From Deltaproteobacteria bacterium (lineage in GTDB: Bacteria; Myxococcota_A; Polyangia; Polyangiales; Ga0077539): 64,000 nt of DNA. Position numbers and translations under genes: made by a program. Shown here piece by piece: positions 9,062-17,793 of the stretch. Numbering within the stretch: the first letter of the stretch is position 1; every line of letters starts with the position of its first letter. The notes beneath the pieces were generated by a model. That model had not been told where the DNA came from, did not search any database, and worked only from the letters and a program-made list of their open reading frames with translations. The stretch spans positions 164,875-228,874 of the forward strand of contig JADJAE010000004.1 of NCBI GenBank assembly GCA_016704445.1, read 5' to 3'.

Positions 9062-11038
9062 ATGGTGCACCCGAACGACGCGTCGAAGACCGATGACCTG
9101 ATCGGTCCGACAGCCTTCGGGAAGTACACCATCTTCGCGCGCCTGGGCTCCGGCGGCATGGCCGACGCGCTGCTGGCGATGCTCCACGGCGACCTCGGCT
9201 TCCAGAAGCTGGTGGTGCTCAAGCGCATGCACTCGTCGCTGGGGCGCGACTCGCATTTCGTGCGGATGTTCCTCGACGAGGCGAGGCTCGCGGCGCGGCT
9301 GAGCCACCCCAACGTGGTGGCCACGAGCGAGGTCGGCGAGACCGACGGCCAGTACTTCATCGCGATGGAGTACCTGGAGGGCCTCGCCCTCGACCGCATC
9401 GTGCGGAAGTACATCAAGCTCGGCGGGGGCATCCCCCTGGGCTTCCTCTTCCGGGTGCTCTGCGACTCGCTGGAGGGCCTCCACTACGCCCACGAGCTGC
9501 GGGATTTCGGCGGTCAGCCGCTCGGGGTGGTGCACCGCGACGTGACCCCGTCGAACCTCTTCGTGACCTCCGACGGCATGGCCAAGGTGCTGGACTTCGG
9601 CATCGCCAAGGCCGCCACGCAGGACGAGGCGACGCGCACCGGCATGCTCAAGGGCAAGCTGGCATACATGTCCCCGGAGCAGTTCTACAGCGACCCGGTC
9701 GACCGCCGCGCGGACCTCTGGTCGATGGGCGTGCTGCTCTGGGAGATGGTCACCGGCCGCAGGCTCTTCAAGGGCTCCAACGACGCGGTCACCTACCAGA
9801 ACATCGTCAGCATGACGATCCCGTCGGTCGGGGAGTACCGGCCCGACGCGCCGGCGACCATCGACGAGGTCATCCACTACGCGCTTCAGCGCGACCGCGA
9901 CCAGCGCTACCAGGACGCCGAGACGATGCGCCGCGACATGGAGCGCATCCTCCACGAGTCCTTCGGGGGCTTCTCCCGCGCCGACGTCGCCAGCCTGCTG
10001 CGGGTGACCTTCGGCGAGGTGCTGGAGGAGAACCGCGAGACCATCCGGGCCTTCGCGAGCCCCGCGCCGCCTCGCTCCAACGCGGTCTACGGGATGTCGT
10101 CCTCGGGGGAGATCCGCGCCGGGGCGGGGATGACCTTCCCCCCGACCGCGTCGCAGGTCGACCCTCGCGCCCTCGGCATCGCGCCCTCTCCGGGCGCCGC
10201 GACGCCACAGCCCCAGAGGGCCCGTCCGCCCGCCAGGACCCTGCTCGAGCCGCCGCACCACGGCTCCGACGCGGTCACCCTGCTGGAGCCCCCTCCGGCG
10301 CGACCGCCCGCCGACAACCACGACACGCAGACCGACCTCGGCCGGATGAGCGACCCCTTCGCGTCGATTCCTCCAGAGCCGGTGCCCGCCGCCGCGCCGC
10401 AGCCCCGGCAGCACCCGACGCCGCTCCTCGGGACGCCGCGGATGCCCGACCTCAACGCGCCCCTTCCCCCGCCGACGGTGAACATCCCTCCCACCATGGC
10501 CGTGCCCCCTTCGGCGCTCCCCTCGCAGCCGCCGATGATGGCCCCGCCGATGCCTCGCGTGTCGGGCCTCGCTCCCGCCGACGAGCGCTACTCCGCCGCG
10601 CAGCGACCCACGGTGATGCTCCCGCCGAAGCAGGGCAGGGTCGAGACGGTGCTCGGGTGGCTGCTGCTGCTGGTGGTGGTGGCCATCCTCAGCGCCGCGA
10701 TCTACAGCCGATGGGACTGGATCCGCTCGGCGGGGGGTGCCCTCCTTCGCAACGAGCCCGCCCCGGCGACCTACGTCGGCACCTTCCGGCTGCGCATCAC
10801 CAGCGACCCCAACCACGCGCGGGTCTTCGAGAACGACCAGGAGATCGGCGCCACGCCCTTCGAGCTGGTGATCCACCGGGCCCAGGTGGTGCGGCAGTCG
10901 AGGCAGTTCGTGCTGCGCGCCCCGGGGCGCCAGTCCGTCGCGGTGGTGCAGGCCAACACGCTCCAGGCGGCGACCGCGGTGCACGTCCCGATGCCCGCCC
11001 TCGCTCCCGCCCCGGTGCCGGCCCCCCGGCGGCGCTGA
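9062..11038 (+). CDS. Ser/Thr protein kinase with membrane segment and PEGA-like domain
   Basis: This is a Hanks-type kinase. Residues about 20-290 contain the glycine loop LGSGGMAD, the catalytic Lys in VVLKRM, HRDVTPSN (catalytic Asp and metal Asn), DFGIAKA and the activation-segment end YMSPEQ. A Pro-rich linker of about 190 residues follows, then one membrane helix (LGWLLLLVVVAILSAAIYS) and an extracytoplasmic C-terminal domain of about 75 residues (FRLRITSDPNHARVFEND, then IGATPFELVIH) that fits the PEGA fold. The kinase domain would be cytoplasmic. ATG 9062 is preferred; ATG 9041 or GTG 9029 are possible. The HRDVTPSN variant is common among myxobacterial kinases. Confidence 0.88.
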   Translation: MVHPNDASKTDDLIGPTAFGKYTIFARLGSGGMADALLAMLHGDLGFQKLVVLKRMHSSLGRDSHFVRMFLDEARLAARLSHPNVVATSEVGETDGQYFIAMEYLEGLALDRIVRKYIKLGGGIPLGFLFRVLCDSLEGLHYAHELRDFGGQPLGVVHRDVTPSNLFVTSDGMAKVLDFGIAKAATQDEATRTGMLKGKLAYMSPEQFYSDPVDRRADLWSMGVLLWEMVTGRRLFKGSNDAVTYQNIVSMTIPSVGEYRPDAPATIDEVIHYALQRDRDQRYQDAETMRRDMERILHESFGGFSRADVASLLRVTFGEVLEENRETIRAFASPAPPRSNAVYGMSSSGEIRAGAGMTFPPTASQVDPRALGIAPSPGAATPQPQRARPPARTLLEPPHHGSDAVTLLEPPPARPPADNHDTQTDLGRMSDPFASIPPEPVPAAAPQPRQHPTPLLGTPRMPDLNAPLPPPTVNIPPTMAVPPSALPSQPPMMAPPMPRVSGLAPADERYSAAQRPTVMLPPKQGRVETVLGWLLLLVVVAILSAAIYSRWDWIRSAGGALLRNEPAPATYVGTFRLRITSDPNHARVFENDQEIGATPFELVIHRAQVVRQSRQFVLRAPGRQSVAVVQANTLQAATAVHVPMPALAPAPVPAPRRR

Positions 11039-11054
11039 GCGCCTGGGACTCGGA

Positions 11055-11306
11055 GCTGCGGGCACTTCGCCGGAGGCGCGGGTGCGGGTGACGGAGAAGA
11101 GCGTCGCGTGGGCCGACGTGGTGTTCGTGATGGAGAAGCGCCACCGCGAGATGCTGCGGGAGCGCTTTGGCGAGACGGCGCGGGAGGCGGAGATCGTGGT
11201 GCTGGACGTGCCCGACGAGTGGGAGGCCGACGACCCGGAGCTGGTGGCGATGCTCGACCGGCGCATCCGCGAGGAGCTCGCGCGCAGGGACGTCGAGGTG
11301 GGCTGA
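11055..11306 (+). pseudogene. 5'-truncated low-molecular-weight phosphatase-like gene
   Basis: The visible protein (AAGTSPEARVRVTEK, WADVVFVMEKRHREML, VVLDVPDEWEADDPEL) matches the C-terminal two-thirds of the short COG4551-type predicted tyrosine phosphatases. The family's N-terminal CX5R phosphate loop is absent: upstream in this frame the sequence becomes the Pro/Ala-rich end of the kinase gene. A GTG at 11082 could start a 74-residue product but would lack the active site. It is therefore a gene remnant fused against the kinase 3' end. Confidence 0.6.
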
Positions 11307-11318
11307 CGGCTCGGGTGG

Positions 11319-11815
11319 TCAGCGGGCCCAGAGCCCGGCGAGGCTGAGCTCGATCGCGTCGAAGGGCTCCGCGCGCACGACGTCGTCTCCCTCGAAGGTC
11401 GCCACCAGCAGCCACCCGAGCTCGTGGCGGCGGTAGACCTCCAGGGTCTGCGCCGCCGGGTCGACGAGCCACGCGTGGCCGACGCCCTCGCGATGGTAGA
11501 TGGGGAGCTTCTTCGGTCACACATAGAAACTACACCCAGGCGCCAGGGGGGTCGTCGCCCGTCACGCGGGCCCGGCCACCCCGCTCCAATCAATGTCGGG
11601 GCGCGGCCCGAGGTGCAGCTCGGGCTCGGTGAGGATGATCCACCCGCCGGGGTCACCCTCTCCCGGGTCGCTGAAGCCGCTCAGCCGCCCCACGAGGCGG
11701 GTCGCGCCATGGAGCGCAAACAGGCGACCCCACCGGGCTTGCGGTAGCCCTCCACCACTGTGGGGTCGAGGTTGGGAAACTCCGGGTCGAGGGGGCGTGC
11801 GGCGTCGCCTGACAT
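11319..11815 (-). pseudogene. Uma2-family (DUF820) nuclease remnant
   Basis: Three pieces in different frames line up in order with Uma2 proteins. Starting at ATG 11815: DAARPLDPEFPNLDPTVVEG; then GRLSGFSDPGEGDPGGW with ILTEPELHLGPRPD; and after a gap KKLPIYHREGVGHAWLVDP to a TGA at 11319-11321. The middle of the gene, which should hold the PD-(D/E)XK catalytic core, is missing and at least two frame changes occur. Uma2 genes are abundant in Myxococcota and often decayed; the normal role is unproven. Confidence 0.6.
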
Positions 11816-11821
11816 GCGCTA

Positions 11822-12317
11822 GAGCCTACGCCCGCCGGGGGTCGGGCGTCAGCTCACGGGTGTGCGCTCCATCGTCGGTGACGTTCAGCGAGGCGGGGTT
11901 GCTGGCCAGCGAGCTTCTCTAGCGGCCACGTTCGGCTCTCTCGACGCCGCACCGCGAGTCACGAACTGCACCCGCGCCCTCGACGAGGGTCGGACGGGCG
12001 GTCGCGAGGGTGTCGGGCACGCCGGTCGAGGGCCGGCGGGCGTTCCAGCCCGATCGCGGTTTGGCACCATCGAGCAGCCAGTCCCTCGGTGCGGCCGGGG
12101 GCCACGGTCTCTCTGGTCACCGAGCCTGCACCCCACCGAGCCATGGCGCGGCGCGCCTGGTCGCGCGCGCGGTCGAGATGCTGAACTGCGACTACCTCAC
12201 ACGCTACGTACGTTGGAACGTCGTGCAGTCCTCCGACCTCTTCGGTCTGCGGGTCGATCAGGTTCGGCGGTGAGCCGCGCTCGTGCACCGTCGGCGAGTA
12301 TCGGGCGGTGGCGGCCG
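11822..12317. other. Non-coding or decayed stretch
   Basis: About 500 bases between the Uma2 remnant and the next lipoprotein. Open frames exist on both strands, but none has a recognisable domain, signal peptide or credible ribosome-binding site. I see nothing that can be supported as a gene, RNA or repeat. Confidence 0.4.
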
Positions 12318-12995
12318 ATGCTGGCGTGGACTGTCCTCCTCGTGGCGTGCGCCGTCCCGTCCGGTCCGCGTCCCGTGGATGTGACCACCGTAGATGCGGG
12401 CGAGCATCGCGATCTCGGAGGGGAGGCCATCGACGAGTCGTGGGTCGACGTCTCCGCGGGGCACCTTGATGCCGAGGATGTCGCGACGGATCGGGCGCAT
12501 GATGAGGGCGCCGACGGAGGTCCAGACGCACGGCCGGACGTGCCCGGGGTGATGATGGCCGGGTACTTCATCCCGGTGGACCCTGACGCAGTGCCACCGC
12601 CGGGGAGCGAGTGCACCGGCGATGGTGGCGTACGTGCGGGAGACCCGACGATCGCGCCACCACGACCCATTCGCCCGCTGTCGGTACGCGCGCCCGAGGT
12701 TGATGTTCCAGTCCTTCTCCTATGCGGGAACCATCCTGGGCGGCGCCGTGTTGACCAACGTCCGGCACAGCCCGTCGTCTGCCGCGCGTTGGAACTCCGT
12801 CGTGCTCGGGCCAGGGATGCCCCCTCGTGCGTTGATCCTCCAGGGATGCCGCTTCGGTGACTCCGAGCTCCTCGACGCGACCGGTCCGACCGACGTGGTG
12901 GTCGACCTCGGTACACGGATCGACGCCAGACCGGCGTACACCCTGGGCACGGCGATCGGACCGGCGGGGTTCATCTCGCTCGCAAGCCCCCCGCG
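12318..12995 (+). pseudogene. Lipoprotein gene with broken frame
   Basis: An ATG at 12318 opens MLAWTVLLVACAVPSG, a short signal with a lipobox-like VAC, followed by an Asp/Val/Gly-rich spacer typical of myxobacterial lipoproteins. Near 12705 an extra base moves coding to another frame (LMFQSFSYAGTILGGAVL, then NSVVLGPGMPPRALILQG). That frame has no nearby stop and runs under ridA, so the true 3' end is lost and the end given here is only where protein-like composition fades. No domain is recognised. Confidence 0.45.
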
Positions 12996-13192
12996 TTGCG
13001 CGACGCGCCCTCCGCTTCCGTTCCCTCCCGCAGCGCTTCCCCCTCCGCGCCGACTCGACCTGCTGACCGGTCTGCGCGCCAGGGGCATCCTCGACGAGGC
13101 CCCGCGCCGCCCGCCTGACGCCATCCCCTCCGCTGAGCGAACCCCCCACTTGCGCGGGCCGCGGGCGTCGTGCGATTCGCCCGCTCACCCCT

Positions 13193-13582
13193 ATGAGCAC
13201 CCCCAGGACCATCGTCAGCACCGAGGCCGCCCCGAAGGCCATCGGTCCGTACTCCCAGGCCGTCGTGGCCAACGGCTTCGTCTTCTGCTCGGGGCAGATC
13301 CCGCTCGACCCGGCCACCGGCCAGCTCGTGGGCGACACCATCGAGGCGCAGACCGAGCGCGTGCTCCAGAACCTCGACGCCGTTCTGCGCGCCGCGGGCA
13401 CCGACCTCGCCCACGCCGTGCGCACCACCATCTTCCTCCAGGACCTCTCGGACTTCGCCGCCGTCAACGCGGTCTACGCGCTGCATTTCCCGAGCGATCC
13501 TCCCGCCCGCGCCACGGTGCAGGTCTCCCGCCTGCCGCGCGACGTGAAGGTCGAGATCGACCTCATCGCGGTGCTGCCTTGA
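13193..13582 (+). CDS. ridA: RidA-family reactive imine deaminase
   Basis: The 129-residue protein matches the RidA (YjgF/YER057c) family, which hydrolyses 2-aminoacrylate and related enamines to 2-ketoacids. Visible hallmarks are AIGPYSQAVVANGFVFCSGQ, the substrate-binding Arg in AVRTTIFL, and the C-terminal PPARATVQVSRLPRDVKVEID, which contains the key Arg and Glu. Length and motif spacing are normal for the trimeric family. The stop codon overlaps the TTG start of the next gene. Confidence 0.93.
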   Translation: MSTPRTIVSTEAAPKAIGPYSQAVVANGFVFCSGQIPLDPATGQLVGDTIEAQTERVLQNLDAVLRAAGTDLAHAVRTTIFLQDLSDFAAVNAVYALHFPSDPPARATVQVSRLPRDVKVEIDLIAVLP

Positions 13583-14412
13583 GCTCGCTGACCCAGCAGC
13601 TCGCCTTCGCGGGAGAGCCCTCGTACGTGTCGTCGCCGACCGCGACGTCGGTGCAGTTCCTGGTGCACACGCGGCTGCTGCCCTCCGGGTCGCTGGCGTG
13701 CACCCGGGTGCTGCTCGACCCGTGGGCCATCCACGACGTGGAGTTCGACGAGAGCTCTCGCACCAAGATCCGCGCGGAGTTTGAGCGCGTGCTGCGGGAG
13801 CTCAAGGTGCGGATGGTCCCGGTGTCGCAGGACTACGTCGCCGCGCGCATCCACGAGGCGATGGCCGCCCACGCGCTCGCGGGCAAGACGCTCACGCCCA
13901 CGGCGCAGCGGGCGCTGGGGATGATCCCGAAGCCCGCCGGGACGGTGGTGCACCCGGCGAAGGTGCTCTCCCCGGTGGCCGACGCCGCCGAGCGGGTCGA
14001 GCGCTCGCTCGCGCTGCACACCGAGCCGGAGGTGAACCCGCTGCTCCCGAGCAAGGAGGAGATCGACGCCGTCGGCGACTACGTGGCGAAGCGCACCAGC
14101 CCGGGTGCCGAGCCCGAGGTGACCATCGGCTTCGTCGACCCGACCATCAGGGCGCTGAGAGAGGGCATCGACGTGGCGTGCACCCGGGCGACGCTCGACC
14201 GGCTCGCGACGCAGCTCCGAGACGTGGCACTGGTCTTCGCCGCGACGCGCCGCCCGGAGCAGGCGCTCGACGCCGTGGCCGTGGCCGACGCCCTCGACGC
14301 GGCGGGCGAGGGGGCGACGCCGCCCGACCAGATCCCCTTCGTGTTCGGGCTCTTCTACAAGTTCGCGCTGGTGCAGCGCGAGTACGCCAAGGCCCAGGGC
14401 CCCACGAAGTAG
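13579..14412 (+). CDS. Uncharacterised protein coupled to ridA
   Basis: A TTG start (TTGA overlap with the ridA stop) gives a 277-residue soluble protein without signal peptide or membrane segment. It has a beta-rich N-terminus (SVQFLVHTRLLPSGSLACTR), a helical middle with RIHEAMAAHALAGK, and a helical C-terminus ending in FVFGLFYKFALVQREYAKAQ. I do not recognise the family. The overlap implies translational coupling with RidA, so a role near amine or enamine metabolism is possible but only inferred from position. Confidence 0.65.
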   Translation: MSSLTQQLAFAGEPSYVSSPTATSVQFLVHTRLLPSGSLACTRVLLDPWAIHDVEFDESSRTKIRAEFERVLRELKVRMVPVSQDYVAARIHEAMAAHALAGKTLTPTAQRALGMIPKPAGTVVHPAKVLSPVADAAERVERSLALHTEPEVNPLLPSKEEIDAVGDYVAKRTSPGAEPEVTIGFVDPTIRALREGIDVACTRATLDRLATQLRDVALVFAATRRPEQALDAVAVADALDAAGEGATPPDQIPFVFGLFYKFALVQREYAKAQGPTK

Positions 14413-14511
14413 GCCCGGGGCCTCGCTCGCTCCGACGCGCCGTGAAAACCGGGGAACTCGCCGCTGACGGCCTCGCGGTCGTACTCCGAACGCCCGTGAA
14501 ATCCCGTGGTC

Positions 14512-14542
14512 TTGACTTCGATACATACGGCATATATGTATC
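14512..14542 (+). promoter_or_regulatory. Promoter with perfect inverted repeat, candidate NrtR operator
   Basis: TTGACT (14512-14517), a 17-bp spacer and TATGTA (14535-14540) fit a housekeeping promoter. A perfect inverted repeat, GATACATA-N7-TATGTATC at 14520-14542, fills the spacer and covers the -10 box, so a protein bound there would block transcription. It is unusually AT-rich for this genome. The downstream operon encodes an NrtR-like regulator, the obvious candidate ligand (inference). A strong GAGAGGAGG ribosome site at 14557-14565 precedes the first start codon. Confidence 0.7.
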
Positions 14543-14573
14543 TTGTCGTTAAGCCTGAGAGGAGGCGATTCGC

Positions 14574-15594
14574 ATGGCGGAGATCACCGGGTTCGGTCCC
14601 TTTCGTCACCTTCGCGCGGAGAGCGCGAGCCACGTGCTGCACTACCAGGGCAGCCAGGCTCCGACGGAGCGGGCGGGCGCTCTCGTTCTGGTTCTCGTCC
14701 TGGTCGGCGAGCCTCGCGGAGGTTCCGCTCGACGACCGCGAGGCGGCGATGGCCTTCCACGGCCGCACCGCCGACTTCCAGGACGTGCTGGTGCAGGGCA
14801 GCCTCACCTGGCGCATCGTCGACCCGGTGCAGGCTGCGCAGCGGGTGGACTTCTCCATCGACCCGAGGAAGGGCGTGCACCTGAAGCAGCCGCTGGAGAA
14901 GCTGGCCGCGGCGCTCTCCCAGATCGCCCAGCAGCACGCCGTGGCGAGGGTGCAGTCGGCCCCCTTGCGAGAGCTGCTGGCGATGGGCCCCGAGCCGCTG
15001 CGGCTCGCCATCGAGCAGGGCATCGGGGGCGCCGGGTTGCTCGCCGACGTCGGGGTCGAGCTGGTGGCGGTGCGGGTCGAGCCGGTGCGCCCCGAGGCGG
15101 AGGTCGAGCGGGCGCTCGAGGCCCCCTCGCGAGAGCGGGTGCAGGAGGAGGCCGACGAGGCGGCGTTTCGCCGACGAGCGCAGGCCGTCGACAAGGAGCG
15201 CGCCATCCAGGAGAACGAGCTCGCCAACCAGATCGAGCTGGCGAAGCGAGAGACGCAGCTCATCGAGCAGCGGGGCACCAACGCGCGACGCGAGGCGACG
15301 GAGAAGGCCGAGGCCGACCGCATCGCCGTCGAGTCCAAGGCCGCGCAGTCTCGGATGGAGTCCGCGGCGAGGGCCGAGGCGCTCACCGCCGTCGAGGGCG
15401 CACGGCTGGCGCTCGATCGGGAGCGCATGGAGTTCCAGCGCACGATGCCGCCGACGGTGCTCATCGCGCTGGCCGCCCAGGAGCTCGCGACGAAGCTCCA
15501 GCGCATCGAGCACCTCACCATCACCCCCGACATGCTCTCGCCCCTGCTGTCGGCGCTCACCGATCGGACGGCGGCCGCGCCGGGCCCGCGGTGA
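14574..15594 (+). CDS. SPFH/Band 7 domain protein, frameshift near 14655
   Basis: Coding begins at ATG 14574 (MAEITGFGPFRHLRAESASH), 8 bp after a strong Shine-Dalgarno. Near 14655 one extra base moves it to the frame that reads GRALSFWFSSWSASLAEVP and DFQDVLVQGSLTWRIVDP, the SPFH core. A long charged coiled coil follows (about residues 185-290, rich in Arg/Glu/Ala, such as EEADEAAFRRRAQAVDKERA). There is no signal peptide or obvious membrane helix. SPFH proteins form oligomeric scaffolds; the client here is unknown. The stop overlaps the next start (GTGA), so it is coupled to the NAD-kinase-like gene. Confidence 0.78.
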
Positions 15595-16490
15595 GCACCG
15601 TCGCTCCCAGGGTCGTGGTGGTCACCCGACCCACCGAGTACGAGGCCCTGCTCGTGCGCCACGGCACCCGGGAGCAGGCGCGCTTCTTCCTCGCTCGACG
15701 GGGCCGTTCGCTCGACGAGCTCGACGAGCGCCACCGACGTCGGGAGGCCTCGCTGGGGGTGGTGTCGGCGGCGATCCCCGGGCGCTGGCGTCGGGCGCGC
15801 ATCGACCGGGCCGACCTGAGCCGCTTCGTCTTCGGCCCCGAAGACGTGGTGGTGGTGGTGGGCCAGGACGGCCTGGTCGCCAACGTGGCCAAGTACCTCC
15901 GAGGGCAGCGGGTGCTGGGGGTCAACCCCGACCCGAGGAGCTACGACGGCGTGCTGGCCTCGCACCCCGCGGAGGCCGTCGGCGATCTGCTTCCGGGCGC
16001 CTCGACAGGAGCGGGGAAGGTCGAGGTGCGGACGATGGTGTCGGCGCGGCTCGACGACGGCCAGCGGCTGCTGGCGCTCAACGAGGTCTTCATCGGGCAC
16101 CGCACCCACCAGTCGGCGCGCTACCGGGTGGAGGGCCCGACGGGCGACGAGGCGCAGTCGTCGTCGGGGGTCATCGTCACCACCGGGACGGGCGCCACGG
16201 GGTGGGCGCGATCGATCGCGAGGCAGCGGGCGGACAAGGTGCCGCTGCCGGCGCCCACCGAGCGGCGTCTCGCGTTCTTCGTGCGCGAGCCCTTCCCCAG
16301 CGTCTCGACGGGGACCTCCCTGGAGTCGGGCTCCGTCGTCGAGGGCGCGACGCTCGCGCTGCGCTCGGAGATGGACGAGCGAGGGACCATCTTCGGCGAC
16401 GGCATCGAGGACGACCGCCTGGAGTTCGGCTGGGGACTGCGCGTGGAAGTCGGCGTCGCCGCAGAGCGCTTGCACCTCGTGCGCGGGTGA
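15591..16490 (+). CDS. NAD-kinase-like protein
   Basis: A GTG start overlapping the SPFH stop gives 299 residues. The order of motifs follows NAD kinases: a GGDG-like loop altered to VVVVGQDGLVANV, the NE motif in LALNEVFIGHRT, and the TPTGSTAY-like segment VIVTTGTGATGWARSI. The first glycine of GGDG is Gln here and the third motif is divergent, so NAD phosphorylation is plausible but not assured; it may bind NAD(H) or a related nucleotide in a sensor role. The gene sits between an SPFH protein and an NrtR-like NAD regulator, which supports a link with NAD(P) metabolism. Confidence 0.72.
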   Translation: MSTVAPRVVVVTRPTEYEALLVRHGTREQARFFLARRGRSLDELDERHRRREASLGVVSAAIPGRWRRARIDRADLSRFVFGPEDVVVVVGQDGLVANVAKYLRGQRVLGVNPDPRSYDGVLASHPAEAVGDLLPGASTGAGKVEVRTMVSARLDDGQRLLALNEVFIGHRTHQSARYRVEGPTGDEAQSSSGVIVTTGTGATGWARSIARQRADKVPLPAPTERRLAFFVREPFPSVSTGTSLESGSVVEGATLALRSEMDERGTIFGDGIEDDRLEFGWGLRVEVGVAAERLHLVRG

Positions 16491-16510
16491 CGCTACCCCT
16501 CTCGGCCGCG

Positions 16511-17266
16511 ATGACGAAGAAGCCCCGAGAGAGCGCCGCCGAGGGAGAGTCGGAGTTCCTCGCGAGCTACGACCCGTCGAAGTACGAGCGCTTCTCGGTG
16601 GCGGTCGACGTGGTGCTTGTCGCGGCCTTCGAGGGCGACCTCTCGACGCTGCTCGTCCCTCGCGACGAGCACCCCTTCAAGGGCCAGCACGCGCTGCCCG
16701 GTGGCTTCCTGCGCAAGGACGAGACCCTGGAGGAGGCCGCGACCCGCGTGCTCCATAGCAAGGCCAGCCTGTCGGGCGTCTTCCTGGAGCAGCTCTACAC
16801 GTTTGGTGAGCCCAGGCGCGATCCTCGCACCCGGGTGATCTCGGTCGCGTACTACGCGCTGGTCGACGAGGCGCGCTTCCGGGCGGCGGGTGAGCGGGCA
16901 GCGCGCACCGGGCGCATCAGGGTCCCCTGGGAGGGCGAGACCGGCGGCCCGGTGAAGGTCGTCGACGAGAAGGGCCGCGCGCTGCCGCTGGCCTTCGACC
17001 ACGCGGAGATCGTCGGCATGGCCGTGAAGCGGCTGCGCGGCAAGCTCGACTACGCCCCGGTGGGCTTCCAGCTGCTGGGAGAGACCTTCACGCTGCTGGA
17101 GCTGCAGCGCGTGCACGAGACGGTGCTGGGGAGGCCGGTGAACAAGGACTCGTTCAGGCGGCGGATGCTGGCCTCGGGTCAGCTCGAGGCGACCGGGCGC
17201 GCCCAGAGCGGCGTCGACCACCGGCCCGCGGAGCTGTACCGCTTCGCGCGGCGCTCGGCGGTGTAG
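16511..17266 (+). CDS. nrtR: NrtR-like regulator: degenerate NUDIX plus winged-helix domain
   Basis: The protein is 251 residues. Residues about 20-170 are a NUDIX fold with PFKGQHALPGGFLRKDETLEEAATRV, but the catalytic REXXEEXG part is replaced by RVLHSKAS, so hydrolysis should be lost. The C-terminal 80 residues (FTLLELQRVHETVLGRPVNK, FRRRML, then RPAELYRF) match the winged-helix domain of NrtR regulators, which sense ADP-ribose and repress NAD-salvage genes. It is the third gene behind the promoter with the inverted repeat at 14520-14542, fitting autoregulation. The start ATG 16511 lies 20 bp after the preceding stop. Confidence 0.82.
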   Translation: MTKKPRESAAEGESEFLASYDPSKYERFSVAVDVVLVAAFEGDLSTLLVPRDEHPFKGQHALPGGFLRKDETLEEAATRVLHSKASLSGVFLEQLYTFGEPRRDPRTRVISVAYYALVDEARFRAAGERAARTGRIRVPWEGETGGPVKVVDEKGRALPLAFDHAEIVGMAVKRLRGKLDYAPVGFQLLGETFTLLELQRVHETVLGRPVNKDSFRRRMLASGQLEATGRAQSGVDHRPAELYRFARRSAV

Positions 17267-17274
17267 GAGCGCGC

Positions 17275-17793
17275 TCAGGTCACCAGCCAGATGCGCGCGG
17301 CGACCAGCGGCTCCTCGTCGGGGTGACGCTCGGCATACCGGGCGGCGTATTCCTCCGCCGCGCCTCGGCCCGGGAAGAGCCCGTTGGCGTTGAGCGCCGC
17401 GCGGTCGATGTCGTCGGCCCCCTTGCCCAGCGGCGACCACCAGGGCTCCATCAGCTCGAAGGCGTCCCAGCCGAGCAGCACCAGGCCCTCCGCAGGGGGC
17501 GTCGTGGCCACCGGCAGGGAGCCCGGCACCCACGGCCCGTTGGGCACCTCGAAGACGATCACGTCCACCCCGGGGTGACCCAGCTTGTGGGCCTCGTCGC
17601 GCAGCGCCAGGGCCTCGTCGAGGTCCTCGATCACCCCGTCGCCCTCGAGCACGTTGTCGCGGTAGCGCTCGTTGAGCGCCCGGCCCTTGCCCCGGTGGTT
17701 CCACTTCCAGTTGTCGAGCGCCGGGCGGCACACGCCGCGGTAGGCGCCCTCCTGGAGCGCGGCCTCCAGCACCAGCGCGCCCCGGTCGATCAC
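17275..17793 (-). CDS. Uncharacterised protein coupled to purA
   Basis: The 172-residue protein begins at a GTG that overlaps the purA stop (GTGA), so it is translated after purA. It is soluble and acidic. Recognisable stretches are CRPALDNWKWNHRGKGRALN, VIVFEVPNGPWVPGSLP and a Trp-rich FELMEPWWSPLGKGADD. I do not recognise a family. The tight coupling to purA suggests a conserved neighbour in this lineage, but no purine-related motif is visible. It converges on the nrtR-like gene with 8 bp between the two stops. Confidence 0.65.
   Translation of the reverse strand: MIDRGALVLEAALQEGAYRGVCRPALDNWKWNHRGKGRALNERYRDNVLEGDGVIEDLDEALALRDEAHKLGHPGVDVIVFEVPNGPWVPGSLPVATTPPAEGLVLLGWDAFELMEPWWSPLGKGADDIDRAALNANGLFPGRGAAEEYAARYAERHPDEEPLVAARIWLVT

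Noticed and set aside
12010..12273. Possible 87-codon plus-strand gene
   Set aside because: No start signal, no domain, and an equally open frame exists on the other strand; composition does not favour either.
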